From Saccharopolyspora oryzae (GTDB taxonomy: Bacteria; Actinomycetota; Actinomycetes; Mycobacteriales; Pseudonocardiaceae): DNA of 64,000 nucleotides. The stretch spans positions 25,659-89,658 of the forward strand of contig NZ_JAQGLA010000022.1 in the NCBI RefSeq assembly GCF_027853915.1, in the 5' to 3' direction. The notes under the pieces were generated by a model. That model made no database searches and was not told the origin of the DNA. It saw only the letters and a program-made list of their open reading frames with translations. Every line of letters begins with the position of its first letter. Positions within the stretch are counted from its first letter, which is position 1. A program made the position numbers and the translations under genes. Positions 10,501 through 20,050 of this stretch are shown here, in pieces.

Positions 10501-11096
10501 GCTACTTCCCGTGCGTGACCGAGGGCAACCACCTCGTCGTGCTGGACAAGGACGAGCCGGACTCCCCGGAGCGCACCCGGTTCTTCTTCCCGCGGCAGAA
10601 GCGCGACCGGCGGCTGTGCCTGTCGGACTTCTTCCGCACCCGGGAGCAGGCCGAGCGCACCGGCCAGGTGGACGTGCTGCCGATGCAGCTGGTCACCATG
10701 GGCCAGCCGATCGCCGACTACGCCAACGAGCTGTTCGCGAAGAACGCCTACCGGGACTACCTGGAGGTGCACGGGCTGAGCGTGCAGCTCACCGAGGCGC
10801 TGGCCGAGTACTGGCACCGCCGCGTCCGCCGCGAGCTGGCCTGGGCCAAGGGCGGCACGGTGGCCCAGGAGGACCCCGAGGACGTGCGGGAGTTCTTCAA
10901 GCTCGGCTACCGAGGTGCCCGGTACTCCTTCGGCTACGGCGCCTGCCCGGACATCGAGGACCGCGCCAAGATCGTCGACCTGCTCGAGTCCGAGCGCATC
11001 GGCGTGGTGCTGTCCGAGGAGTTCCAGCTGCACCCCGAGCAGTCCACCGACGCGATCGTGGCGCACCACCCCGAAGCCAAGTACTTCAACACGTAA
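7530..11096 (+). CDS. metH: Cobalamin-dependent methionine synthase
   Basis: 1188 aa, full-length MetH. It transfers the methyl group of 5-methyl-THF to homocysteine via methylcobalamin. Domains in order: the homocysteine barrel (about 10-330, zinc cysteines C229, C295, C296); the pterin-binding barrel (about 350-620, starting near LNVGERTNTNGSKAF); and the B12 cap and binding domains (about 640-880, DVHDIGKN with the cobalt-ligand His near 739). A charged Glu/Lys/Arg-rich linker (about 860-905) precedes the reactivation (SAM-binding) domain. The start at 7530 has GGGAG upstream. No cobalamin riboswitch can be placed in the 20-nt gap to adoK, so expression probably depends on the operon promoter. 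Confidence 0.97.
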   Translation: MADRQNDPSGFLTALGERVLVADGGMGTALQGFDLTLDDFANLEGCNEILNVTRPDVVSSIYRGYLEAGSDAIETNTFGANWANLAEYDIPERIRELAEKGSALAREAADEYSTPDRPRFVLGSVGPGTKLPTLGHAPYTQLRDAYHEQVLGMLDGGIDVVLVETSQDLLQTKAAIVAAKRAMAQAGRHVPIIAQVTVETTGTMLVGSEIGAALTALEPLGIDLIGMNCATGPAEMSEHLRVLAQNARIPLSVMPNAGLPELGPNGAVYPLQPDELAEALVGFVKDYGARLVGGCCGTTTEHVRAVAEAVRGITPEPRTPEHIPAVSSVYQTVPFDQDASILNVGERTNTNGSKAFREAMLEGRYDDCVEIAKAQTREGAHMLDLCVDYVGRDGTVDMRELASRLATASTLPIMVDSTEPEVIQAGLEHLGGRCAINSVNWEDGHEPGSRYERVMQMAVEHGATVVVTCIDEEGQARTAEWKLRVAERLIEDMTTNWGLEESAIIIDCLVFPITTGQEEVRKDAVETINAIRELKARHPEVQTTLGLSNVSFGLNPAARQVLNSVFLNECREAGLDTAILNASKILPMSKIDEEARNVALDLVYDRRREGYDPLQKLMELFEGQTAKSSSASRAEELAKLPLFERLERRIVDGERNGLEADLEAAMAEKPPLEIINENLLAGMKVVGELFGSGQMQLPFVLQSAEVMKAAVAHLEPHMEKDDSGGKGKLLLATVKGDVHDIGKNLVDIIVSNNGYDVVNIGIKQPIGAILEAAEENKVDAIGMSGLLVKSTVIMKENLEEMNSRGLAQKYPVMLGGAALTRSFVEHDLDEVYQGDVRYAKDAFEGLHLMDRLMSIKRGDNPEEDAAEEAKKAERKARRERSLRIAEKRKAEQGDEPGYDDTTRSDVSTDEPVPTPPFWGSKVVKGVAVADYLALLDERATFFGQWGLRGAKKGEGPSYEELVETEGRPRLRHWIDELSTAGILQHAAVVYGYFPCVTEGNHLVVLDKDEPDSPERTRFFFPRQKRDRRLCLSDFFRTREQAERTGQVDVLPMQLVTMGQPIADYANELFAKNAYRDYLEVHGLSVQLTEALAEYWHRRVRRELAWAKGGTVAQEDPEDVREFFKLGYRGARYSFGYGACPDIEDRAKIVDLLESERIGVVLSEEFQLHPEQSTDAIVAHHPEAKYFNT

Positions 11097-11098
11097 AG

Positions 11099-11161
11099 CG
11101 CGGATCGATGCAGGTCGGCGCCGTGGGAATGGCGCTACCCTGCACAGGAACCCGGTCCGCG
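11099..11161 (+). ncRNA. Structured leader upstream of ahcY (nested hairpins)
   Basis: The 101-nt metH-ahcY gap folds on inspection into nested helices: CGCGGA (11100-11105) with TCCGCG (11156-11161), TGCAGG (11109-11114) with CCTGCA (11139-11144), and GGCGCC/GGCGC around GTGGGAAT. It could be a metH terminator or a cis-regulatory RNA. I could not match the conserved core of the SAH riboswitch. Confidence 0.35.
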
Positions 11162-11197
11162 AAGACCTGACAAGATCGGGAAACACGAAAGGAAGCC

Positions 11198-12655
<1,458 letters not shown>

Positions 12656-12692
12656 TCCTCTAGAGGAGTCGCTCCCGTCCGATGCGCGGGTT

Positions 12693-12736
12693 CCGTGAGT
12701 CTTTTGGGTCGTCATGGCAGCCCAAAAGACTCACGG
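12693..12736. repeat. CGTGAG-type dispersed hairpin, copy 1
   Basis: A perfect 16-bp inverted repeat, CCGTGAGTCTTTTGGG (12693-12708) and CCCAAAAGACTCACGG (12721-12736), has a 12-nt loop. It lies between ahcY and metF. The head CGTGAGT and the architecture recur at 24759, 55470, 56430 and 61531. It could act as a terminator or mRNA stabiliser. Confidence 0.8.
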
Positions 12737-12799
12737 TGGCGCCGGACGGGGCGGCTCCGCCGCTTGACGAGACCAAGCTGGGAATGAGGGAGGCCAGTA

Positions 12800-13693
12800 A
12801 TGACCAAAGTCATCGACCGGCTGCGCCCCGGCAAGACGGTGTTCTCGGTGGAGTTCTTCCCGCCGAAGACCGACGAGGAGGAACGCCACCTGTGGCGGGC
12901 CATCCGGGAGCTGGAGCCGCTGGACCCCGCTTACGTGTCGGTCACCTACGGCGCGGGCGGATCCAGCCGGGACCGCACGGTGCGCACCACCGGCCGGATC
13001 GCCAACGACACCACCCTGGTGGCGATGGCGCACCTGACCGGGGTGAACCACTCGATCGCCGAGCTGCGGCACGTCATCGGGTCGTACGCGGCCGAGGGCA
13101 TCAAGAACGTGCTGGTGATCCGCGGCGACCCGCCGGGCGACCCGATGGGCGAGTGGATCCCGCACCCGGAGGGCATCACCTACGCCGACGAGCTGGTGCG
13201 CTTGGTGCGCGAGTGCGGTGACTTCAACGTGGGCGTCGCGTCGTTCCCGTACATGCACCCGCGCTCGACCGACCTGGAGTCGGACACCAAGCACATGGTC
13301 AACAAGCTGCGGGCCGGGGCGGACTTCTCGGTGGCGCAGATGTTCCTGGAGCCGGAGAGCTTCCTGCGGCTGCGGGACCGGTTGGCCCAGCACGGCTGCC
13401 ACCAGCCGGTGCTGCCGGGGATCATGCCGATCACCACGCCGAGGGTGCTGGGCATGACCACCCAGCTGAGCAACATGACGATCCCGGACGAGGTGTCGGC
13501 GGTGCTGGACCCGCTGCGCGAGGACGCGGCCGGTTTCCGGGCGGCCGGGCTGGAGATCACCACCCGGCTGTGCGAGAAGCTGATCGCCGAAGGCGTGCCG
13601 GCGCTGCACTTCTACAGCCTGAACCGGTCCAAGGCCACCCGCGAGGTGCTGGCCAACCTCGGGCTGATCGACGGCGTGCTGAAGGCCGCCTGA
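12800..13693 (+). CDS. metF: 5,10-methylenetetrahydrofolate reductase
   Basis: 297 aa, normal bacterial MetF length. ATG at 12800. It reduces methylene-THF to 5-methyl-THF, the methyl donor for MetH. The N-terminus TVFSVEFFPPKTDEEERHLW carries the conserved FFPPK motif with its catalytic-type Glu. DPAYVSVTYGAGGSSR, the HLTG motif, NVLVIRGDPP and the C-terminal GVPALHFYSLNRSKA are all family signatures. It completes the methyl cycle of the betaine cluster. A hairpin separates it from ahcY, so it may also have its own promoter. Confidence 0.96.
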   Translation: MTKVIDRLRPGKTVFSVEFFPPKTDEEERHLWRAIRELEPLDPAYVSVTYGAGGSSRDRTVRTTGRIANDTTLVAMAHLTGVNHSIAELRHVIGSYAAEGIKNVLVIRGDPPGDPMGEWIPHPEGITYADELVRLVRECGDFNVGVASFPYMHPRSTDLESDTKHMVNKLRAGADFSVAQMFLEPESFLRLRDRLAQHGCHQPVLPGIMPITTPRVLGMTTQLSNMTIPDEVSAVLDPLREDAAGFRAAGLEITTRLCEKLIAEGVPALHFYSLNRSKATREVLANLGLIDGVLKAA

Positions 13694-13708
13694 CCCGCTG
13701 AACCGAAC

Positions 13709-13755
13709 GACCCCGCCGCCCCGGTCCGACCGCCGGGCGGCGGGGTCTTTCGCTT
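13709..13755 (+). terminator. Rho-independent terminator after metF
   Basis: A 13-bp GC stem (GACCCCGCCGCCC at 13709-13721 with GGGCGGCGGGGTC at 13735-13747) has a 13-nt loop followed by TTTCGCTT. It is one of the clearest intrinsic terminators in the window and marks the end of the betaine/methyl-cycle cluster. Confidence 0.9.
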
Positions 13756-14117
13756 GCACCGCCGGTGAATCCGCTCACAGGGCGCTGAGCCGGTGAATGC
13801 GCGGTGTCACCGATTCCGGAGCCAGATGTCGCATTCAGGCTGACCCGGTGGGCCGTGTGGGGGACCAGGTGCCGCTCGGGCGCACGCAACGAAGCGATCA
13901 TCCCCGCGTTTCATGCACTTTTAACGGCGCCCTGTTCGCCGGCGCGTATTCCGTTCCGTTATGGTCGGGGTATTCGCCGCTCGCAGTGGAGTCCACTTCG
14001 GACTCGGCTGCTGGGTGCAATGGTGCGCCGGCGTGAAGAGGACGTGTCGGACTCCGGAATGGGAAACGGGTTTTCCGGTCGTGCCGGATGGCGTCCGCAG
14101 CAGGGAGGACCAGGTCG
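13756..14117. other. Intergenic stretch with no recognised gene
   Basis: About 360 bp after the metF terminator. A short direct repeat, GCCGGTGAAT, occurs near 13760 and 13789. The half between about 13905 and 14010 is relatively AT-rich and probably carries the promoter for the next genes. No coding frame here has a ribosome site plus family resemblance. Confidence 0.4.
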
Positions 14118-14291
14118 ATGTCGGTGCCGCCAGCAGTGCCCGAGCCTCGCGTGATCGCAGGCGACGGACCCGCGGTTGAAGGTGAATTGTTTTCGGAATC
14201 GCCGGATCGGGCATTCGGTGAACTCGCCGAGAAGCTCGCCGCCGACATTTGTCGATCTCTGGGCGTTCCCGGCTCGGAAACAATTCTCTGA
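14118..14291 (+). CDS. Possible 57-residue small protein
   Basis: An ATG at 14118 lies 9 nt after GGAGG (14104-14108) and opens a 57-codon frame beginning MSVPPAVPEPRVIAGDG and ending LGVPGSETIL. The middle is acidic and could form a helix (DRAFGELAEKLAADICRSLG). It ends 53 nt before the WS/DGAT gene and could be co-transcribed with it. I recognise no family. The good ribosome site and codon use are the only support; it may be leader sequence rather than a gene. Confidence 0.4.
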   Translation: MSVPPAVPEPRVIAGDGPAVEGELFSESPDRAFGELAEKLAADICRSLGVPGSETIL

Positions 14292-14344
14292 CCGCTGCGC
14301 CGGATGATTCCGGTGCGGCGTCGATCGCGCGACGAGGTGTGCCG

Positions 14345-15667
14345 ATGATGACGACTGGGATCAACACGCTCGACTGGGCTTTCCTGTGCCTGGAACGGGA
14401 AACCGCGCCGATGCACCTCGGTGCGGTCGCGGTGTTCGCCCCGCAGGGCGAGTCGGACCGCGAGCGGCTGCTCGCGCTGCTGGCCGAGCGCGCCCAGCGG
14501 ATCGCGCGGCTGCGGCTGCGCCTGGACCGGTCCTGGATGCAGCCGTGCTGGGCCGAGGCGCCTGGTTTCGACGCCGCCGAGCACGTGCACGGCCACCAGG
14601 TGCCCACCCCGGGCGGCCGCGAGGAGCTGGCCGAGCTGGTCGCGGAACTGGCCGCCCTGCCGCTGGACCGGCGTCGCCCGCTGTGGGAGCTGCACTTGAT
14701 CACGGGCCTGGCCGAGGGCCGGTTCGCGGTGCTGGTGAAGTTCCACCACGCGCTGGCCGACGGTCGCGACGCGGTGGAGGTCGGTCTCGGACTGCTCGAC
14801 GGCCTCACCCCGGAATCCGCAGCCGTCCCGGAACAGCGCAATCCGATCGGCGACGTGGTGGGCCTGCTCGGACGTCCGCAGGAGCTGTTCGGCACAGTTC
14901 GCTCGACCCTGGCGAAGTCGGGGGAGTCGCTGGGCATCGCCTCCTCGGTGGTGCGCAACGTGCGGCTCCCGCAGTCGGATTCGCCCCTGCACGCCTCCGG
15001 CTCCGCCGCGCGCAAAGTCGCCCTCGTGCCGCTGGACCTGGCCGAGCTGCGCCAGATCCGCGCCCAGCACGGCGGCACGACCAACGACGTGGTGCTCGCG
15101 GTGATCTCCGGGGCCCTGCGCCGCTGGCTGGCCGCCCGCGGGCACGACCTCGAACTTCCGGTCCGAGTGCTGGTCCCGGTGTGCCGCCGCCGTGCGAACC
15201 AGCGCAGCGGCGGCAACAACCAGCTGTCCGGCTACCTGTGCGAGCTGCCGCTGGCCGAGCCGGACCCGGTCGCGCGGCTGCAGTGGATCAGGGCGGAGAT
15301 GGCGCGCAACAAGAGCGCGGGACCGCAGCGCGGGCCGGGCGCGTTCCCGGTGCTGGCCGGGCGGGTGCCGCAACTCGTGCACCAGGTGGCCGGACCGCTG
15401 GCGGGACAGGGTGCGGCGCTGCTGTTCGACGCGCTGATCAGCAACGTCCCGCTGCCGAGCTTCCGCGCGACCCTGGACGGCGCGGAGCTCGCCGAGCTCT
15501 ACCCGGTGGCTCCGCTGGCCGCCGGGCACGCGCTGGCGATCGCCGTGTCGCAGTTCAACGGCGCGGTGCACGTCGGGGTGCAGGCCAACCGGGCTGCGGT
15601 GCCGGATCTGGAGAAGTTCCGGGAGGCCCTGCCGCTGGCGGTGGCCGAACTGGCCGACCGCGCTTGA
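14345..15667 (+). CDS. Wax ester synthase/diacylglycerol acyltransferase (WS/DGAT) family protein
   Basis: 440 aa, normal for the family, ATG at 14345 (a second ATG follows directly). It has the CoA-dependent acyltransferase fold. The N-terminus LDWAFLCLERETAPMHLGAV is a WS/DGAT hallmark. The catalytic motif is FHHALADG (HHxxxDG), and the C-terminal half has TTNDVVLAVISGALRRWL and LISNVPLP. Such enzymes esterify fatty acyl-CoA to diacylglycerol or alcohols to form triacylglycerol or wax storage lipids; some members act on other alcohols. The acceptor cannot be told from sequence. Two esterases and a phospholipase-like gene follow on the same strand. Confidence 0.92.
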   Translation: MMTTGINTLDWAFLCLERETAPMHLGAVAVFAPQGESDRERLLALLAERAQRIARLRLRLDRSWMQPCWAEAPGFDAAEHVHGHQVPTPGGREELAELVAELAALPLDRRRPLWELHLITGLAEGRFAVLVKFHHALADGRDAVEVGLGLLDGLTPESAAVPEQRNPIGDVVGLLGRPQELFGTVRSTLAKSGESLGIASSVVRNVRLPQSDSPLHASGSAARKVALVPLDLAELRQIRAQHGGTTNDVVLAVISGALRRWLAARGHDLELPVRVLVPVCRRRANQRSGGNNQLSGYLCELPLAEPDPVARLQWIRAEMARNKSAGPQRGPGAFPVLAGRVPQLVHQVAGPLAGQGAALLFDALISNVPLPSFRATLDGAELAELYPVAPLAAGHALAIAVSQFNGAVHVGVQANRAAVPDLEKFREALPLAVAELADRA

Positions 15668-15719
15668 GCCCGGCGAAAATTCGGCCGCGCGGGCGGAGCT
15701 TTCCTGGTTTCATGAGGGC

Positions 15720-17168
15720 ATGGACCTCGTGGTGCGGACAGAGCACGGTGCGGTGCGTGGTGTCGCCGACGGAGAGCTGAGCGTTTTCAAGGGAATTCCC
15801 TACGCGGCCCCGCTGGACGGGCCGCGCCGGTTCCAAGCTCCGCAACCTCCCGAGCCCTGGGACGGGGTTCGGGACGCGTCCGGGTTCAGCGCTGCCGTGC
15901 CGCAACCGGTGCTGCTGCCGGGCATCCCGGCGGCGTGGAAACCTGGTGATGGCACGGATTCGCTGACGCTCAACGTGTGGACGCCGGACCGCGGCGGCGG
16001 TCTGCCGGTGCTGGTGTGGATCCACGGCGGCGCCTACCTCGGCGGCACGAGCGGGGAGTACGACCCGACGAGGCTGGCGCAGGCCGGTGTGGTCGTGGTG
16101 ACGGTGAACTACCGGGTCGGCTACGAGGGTTTCGGCCGGGTGCAGGACGCTCCGGCCAACCGCGGCATCCTGGACCAGCTGGCCGCGTTGCGGTGGGTGC
16201 AGAACAACATCGCGGCGTTCGGCGGCGATTCGGGCAACGTGACGATCTTCGGCGAGTCCGCCGGGGCGACCTCGGTGGTCACGCTGGCGGCCGGATCGGC
16301 GGGGAAAGGCCTGTTCCGCCGCGGCATCGCGCAGAGCGTCGGTGCGCTGTTCTGCGACGAGGACGAGTTCGGCAAGGTCAGCGACCTGGTCGTCGGTCGC
16401 CTGGGGATTCCGGCGACTGCCGAAGCACTGGCCGAGGTGCCGCCGGAGGCGATCCACACCGCGCAGGCGGCGGCGATGGCGGAGATGAACGAGAACCGCG
16501 CGGCTTGGACGAATTCGACGGCGTACGCGGTGGTCTTCGACGGCGAGGTCCTCGACGACCTGCCGTGGGTGATGCTGCGCGGCGGTTCGGGTGCGGGGGT
16601 GGACCTGATCTGCGGTTACAACACCGACGAAGCCACCATGTTCACGGCGGACCTGCCCGCGGCCGCCAAGGATCCGGCGCTGCTGGCACGGGGCCTGCGG
16701 CTGGACCCGTCGGCGGTGGATCAGTATCGGGCCGGGTATCCGGGAGCCGGCGACGCGGAGCTGTACACGCTGATGCTTAGCGACAAGCTGTTCCGGATGC
16801 CGGCGCTGTGGTGCGCTGAAACGCACGCCCGGGCGGGCGGCCGCAGCTACCTCTACGAGTTCGCGTGGCGCACCCCGCTCAACGGGGGAGCGTTCGGCGC
16901 GTGCCACGGCCTGGACCTGCCGTTCACCTTCGGCGTTGCGGAAGACGCCCTCCGGCAGATGTTCGGCGAGGAGATGCCCGCGGACTTCGAGGTCCTCTCG
17001 GCGGAACTGCGCGAGTCCTGGATCTCCTTCGCCACCACCGGTGATCCGGGCTGGCCGACGTACTCGGACGCCGACCGCCGCGCCCGGATCTGGAACGTCC
17101 CGTCGTCGGTGGCCGACGACCCGATCAAGGTCTCGCGCGAGATCTGGCAGCACCGCTTCTCGGGCTGA
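15720..17168 (+). CDS. Type B carboxylesterase, tandem copy 1
   Basis: 482 aa, ATG at 15720, alpha/beta hydrolase of the cholinesterase-like type B family. Features: an N-terminal FKGIPYAAPLDGPRRF, the oxyanion region VWIHGGAY, the nucleophile elbow GESAGA, and acid/histidine regions in the C-terminal half (GYNTDEATMF; GACHGLDLPFTF contains the probable catalytic His). There is no signal peptide, so it is predicted cytoplasmic. It is a close paralogue of the next gene, with near-identical first and last segments (both end in a ...SREIWQHRFSG tail). The natural ester is unknown. Confidence 0.92.
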   Translation: MDLVVRTEHGAVRGVADGELSVFKGIPYAAPLDGPRRFQAPQPPEPWDGVRDASGFSAAVPQPVLLPGIPAAWKPGDGTDSLTLNVWTPDRGGGLPVLVWIHGGAYLGGTSGEYDPTRLAQAGVVVVTVNYRVGYEGFGRVQDAPANRGILDQLAALRWVQNNIAAFGGDSGNVTIFGESAGATSVVTLAAGSAGKGLFRRGIAQSVGALFCDEDEFGKVSDLVVGRLGIPATAEALAEVPPEAIHTAQAAAMAEMNENRAAWTNSTAYAVVFDGEVLDDLPWVMLRGGSGAGVDLICGYNTDEATMFTADLPAAAKDPALLARGLRLDPSAVDQYRAGYPGAGDAELYTLMLSDKLFRMPALWCAETHARAGGRSYLYEFAWRTPLNGGAFGACHGLDLPFTFGVAEDALRQMFGEEMPADFEVLSAELRESWISFATTGDPGWPTYSDADRRARIWNVPSSVADDPIKVSREIWQHRFSG

Positions 17169-17231
17169 GCCCGGCGCGGCTCTTCGCTCGAACGCCGGAC
17201 GAGCCGATGGCTAGTGTGCTTACATATCGGC

Positions 17232-18689
17232 ATGGACCTCGTGGTTTCGACTAGCAGCGGTTCGGTGCGCGGCGCTTCGGCCGGGAACGTGTGCGTTTTC
17301 AAGGGGATTCCGTACGCGGCACCGCTGGACGGGCCACGTCGGTTCCAGGCCCCGGCGGCGCCCGAGCCCTGGGACGGGGTGCGGGAGACGACGGCGTTCA
17401 GCGCGTCGGTGCCGCAGGCCACCCTGCTTCCCGGTGCTTCGCCGTGGTGGACTCCCGATGACGACACCGACTGCCTGAGCGTCAACGTGTGGTCGCCGGA
17501 CCTCGGCGGCGGGTTGCCGGTGATGGTGTGGATCCACGGTGGCGTGTACATGGGCGGCACGAGCGACAGCCCGGCTTTCGACGGCACGAGGTTGGCGAAG
17601 GCCGGCGTGGTCGTGGTGACGCTGAACTACCGGGTCGGCTACGAGGGTTTCGGCTGGGTGGCGGACGCTCCGGCGAACCGGGGGATCCTGGACCAGCTGG
17701 CGGCGCTGCGGTGGGTGCAGGACAACATCGCCGGGTTCGGCGGCGACCCCGGCAACGTGACGATCTTCGGCGAGTCCTCCGGCGCGAGCTCGGTGGCGAC
17801 GTTGGTCGCGGGCTCGTCGGATTCGGGCCTGTTCCACCGGGGGATCGCGCAGAGCGTCGGCTCGGTGTTCTGCCCTGCGGAGGAGGCCCGCAAGATCAGC
17901 GACCTGATCGTCGGCCCGCTCGGTGTTGCCGCGACCGCCGAAGAACTGGGAGCGGTGCCGTCGGAGGCGATCCACGCCGCGCAGCAGGCCGTGATGGTGG
18001 AGCAGAACCAGAACCGCGCGGCCTGGACGAATTCCACACCGTTCGCGGTGGTGCCGGATGGGGAGCTGCTCGACGACCTGCCGTGGGTCGCGTTGCGCGG
18101 CGGCGCGGGCCGGGACGTCGAGCTGATCAGCGGGTACAACACCGACGAAGCCCGGATGTTCACGGTGGACTTCCCGGCGGAGCTGTCCGATCCGGCGGTG
18201 CTGGCGCACGGCCTGCGGCTGGCGCCGTCGGTGCTGGACGAGTACCGCGCCGCGTACCGGGGGATCACCGACGTGGACCTGCACTCGCTGGTGCTCAGCG
18301 ACCAGCTGTTCCGGATGCCCTCGTTGTGGTGCGCGGAAGGGCACGCCCTGGCGGGCGGTCGCAGCTACCTCTACGAGTTCGCGTGGCCGAGCCCGGCCCG
18401 CGGTGGTGCGTTCGGTGCTTGCCACGGGCTGGACGTGCCGTTCACCTTCGGGGTGGACCGGAGCGACGTCACGGCGCAGGTGTTCCCCGACGAGACGCCG
18501 GAGGACTTCGAGGTCCTCTCCGCGGAACTGCGCGAGTCCTGGGTCTCCTTCGCCACCACCGGTGATCCGGGCTGGCCGGCCTACGCACCGGACGACCGGC
18601 GGGCCCGGGTCTGGAACGTCCCGTCGTCGGTGGTCGAGGACCCGATCAAGGCCTCGCGCGAGATCTGGCAGCACCGCTTCTCCGGCTGA
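17232..18689 (+). CDS. Type B carboxylesterase, tandem copy 2
   Basis: 485 aa. The start is placed at ATG 17232 because MDLVV aligns with the start of the upstream paralogue; an ATG 18 nt earlier is in frame but less likely. The motifs are the same as copy 1 (VWIHGGVYMGG, GESSGA with the serine nucleophile, GACHGLDVPFTF), but GESSGA replaces GESAGA and many surface positions differ. This points to a tandem duplication followed by divergence, perhaps of substrate range. The 63-nt gap suggests co-transcription with copy 1. Confidence 0.92.
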   Translation: MDLVVSTSSGSVRGASAGNVCVFKGIPYAAPLDGPRRFQAPAAPEPWDGVRETTAFSASVPQATLLPGASPWWTPDDDTDCLSVNVWSPDLGGGLPVMVWIHGGVYMGGTSDSPAFDGTRLAKAGVVVVTLNYRVGYEGFGWVADAPANRGILDQLAALRWVQDNIAGFGGDPGNVTIFGESSGASSVATLVAGSSDSGLFHRGIAQSVGSVFCPAEEARKISDLIVGPLGVAATAEELGAVPSEAIHAAQQAVMVEQNQNRAAWTNSTPFAVVPDGELLDDLPWVALRGGAGRDVELISGYNTDEARMFTVDFPAELSDPAVLAHGLRLAPSVLDEYRAAYRGITDVDLHSLVLSDQLFRMPSLWCAEGHALAGGRSYLYEFAWPSPARGGAFGACHGLDVPFTFGVDRSDVTAQVFPDETPEDFEVLSAELRESWVSFATTGDPGWPAYAPDDRRARVWNVPSSVVEDPIKASREIWQHRFSG

Positions 18690-18747
18690 GCTGGCGATTT
18701 CCCGCCATTCGGGCCGTTGGCACTGTCCGGCGGGAATTCTGGGGCGC

Positions 18748-19728
18748 ATGTCCGGGAAGACGGTTCGCGCGGCGGCTGCGCTCGCGCTGGCGTTGTCGGT
18801 CTCGATGGTGCCGGGGACGGCGGCTGCCGCGCCGTACTGCCAGAGCATCACCGATGCGTCGAACCCGGACTGGATGGCCGGGCTGCCCGACGACGCGAGC
18901 CTGGCGCAGCTGTCCATCCCCGGCACGCACCAGACCCTGTCGCTGCACGGCGGCGAACTGACCCAGACGCAGGAGAACCACGGCGACAGCGCGGAAACCC
19001 TCGCCGTCCAGCTGCAGTCGGGCATCCGCGCCATCGACATCCGGGTGCGCCGCTACGACGACAAGTTCACCCTGCACCACGGGCCCTTCTACCAGAACGC
19101 GAACTTCTCCGACGTCCTGCAGAAGGCGGGCGACTTCCTGTCCGCGCACCCGGGCGAGACGGTGCTGCTGCGCCTGAAAGCCGAGTGCACCGGCGAAACC
19201 GGCTCCTGCACCGACGAGAACAGCCAGCTCGACGAGACGCAGATCCTGGACTGGTACCGGGACAACGACCCCAACGGCAAGTACCTGCACGACCCGGCGG
19301 GCGGCGCGGTGCCGACGCTCGGCGAAGCGCGCGGCAAGATCGTGCTGACGGCGCTGCAGGGACCGCGCGGCGGCCTGCACCAGGGCCGCGGCATCGGCCA
19401 GTTCACCGACGACACCTGGGGCGACTACGTCCAGGACGAGTACGACGTGCCGACGCTGTTCGACATCGACGACAAGTGGGCGAAGGTCCGCGACCACCTG
19501 GACAAGACGACGGCGGCGGACCAGGGCGAGATGTTCCTGAACTTCACCAGCGGCTCCAGCCCGGCGGCCTTCCCGAACGCGGTGGCCTGCGGAGCAGCGG
19601 GCTTCCGCGGCGTGAACGACTACGCCCTGGAACACCTGCAGAGCAACGCCCTCCCGCGCACCGGCGTGATCATGATGGACTTCCCAGGAGCAGACCTGGT
19701 GAACACCATCATCGCGACGAACACCTGA
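18748..19728 (+). CDS. Secreted phosphatidylinositol-specific phospholipase C-like protein
   Basis: 326 aa, ATG at 18748. A signal peptide is clear: MSGKTVRAAAALALALSVS, then a probable cleavage after TAAAA. The mature protein has the PI-PLC X-domain: the first catalytic His in LSIPGTH (H61), IRAIDIRVRR, and the second catalytic His in TLHHGP (H110/H111). GETVLLRLKAE and the later GVIMMDFPG strand also match the family. Bacterial PI-PLC cleaves phosphatidylinositol or GPI anchors to diacylglycerol and inositol phosphate without metal. The usual actinomycete role is extracellular lipid degradation. Confidence 0.9.
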   Translation: MSGKTVRAAAALALALSVSMVPGTAAAAPYCQSITDASNPDWMAGLPDDASLAQLSIPGTHQTLSLHGGELTQTQENHGDSAETLAVQLQSGIRAIDIRVRRYDDKFTLHHGPFYQNANFSDVLQKAGDFLSAHPGETVLLRLKAECTGETGSCTDENSQLDETQILDWYRDNDPNGKYLHDPAGGAVPTLGEARGKIVLTALQGPRGGLHQGRGIGQFTDDTWGDYVQDEYDVPTLFDIDDKWAKVRDHLDKTTAADQGEMFLNFTSGSSPAAFPNAVACGAAGFRGVNDYALEHLQSNALPRTGVIMMDFPGADLVNTIIATNT

Positions 19729-20050
19729 CCTGCGCCGTGATCGTCCTTGACAGCACTGGTCGGGCAGGTGCCGGGCGTGCACATGGCGCTGCCCACCGCG
19801 GTTGATCACCCCGCGTTGATCAGTGCGTTCGCCCTCTCCAAGACCAGGATTCCCGCGCTGCTCCGTCGGCCCGCGGCTCCGGGGCGGAGCACAGTTTCAA
19901 TTGAAACTGCAGATTCCAGCCACGGCGGTCCGCAGTTTCAATTGAAGCTGTGGTCTCCCGGTCGAGCGGGCCGCCGGATCGTTGCCTCGGCTAATGGACG
20001 TGCGGGGGCGTTGGTTAACGTGAGGGGGGTCAACCCGGACGGAGGGCGAT
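19729..20050. other. Intergenic region with a paired-palindrome element
   Basis: About 320 bp between two plus-strand genes. The centre (19892-19950) is the paired palindrome listed separately. The end carries the ribosome site GGAGGG of the downstream gene. I see no coding frame. Confidence 0.5.
19892..19950. repeat. Paired 18-bp palindrome element, copy 1
   Basis: CAGTTTCAATTGAAACTG (19892-19909, perfect palindrome) is followed by CAGTTTCAATTGAAGCTG (19933-19950, one mismatch). The starts are exactly 41 bp apart with a 23-bp spacer. The same layout occurs at 29031-29089 and 43210-43268. The spacer here, read on the minus strand, resembles the spacer of copy 2 (CCGCCGTG, CTGGA). Neither a CRISPR nor a simple terminator explains it. 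Confidence 0.85.

Noticed and set aside
7023..11186. Very long minus-strand open frame (over 1,300 codons) opposite metH
   Set aside because: It is the antisense shadow of metH in GC-rich DNA; it is Arg/Val/Leu/Gly-rich with no family motifs, while metH shows full domain structure.
11097..11197. SAH or SAM riboswitch before ahcY
   Set aside because: Helices exist, but the conserved core sequences of the known classes could not be found by eye; kept only as a structured leader.
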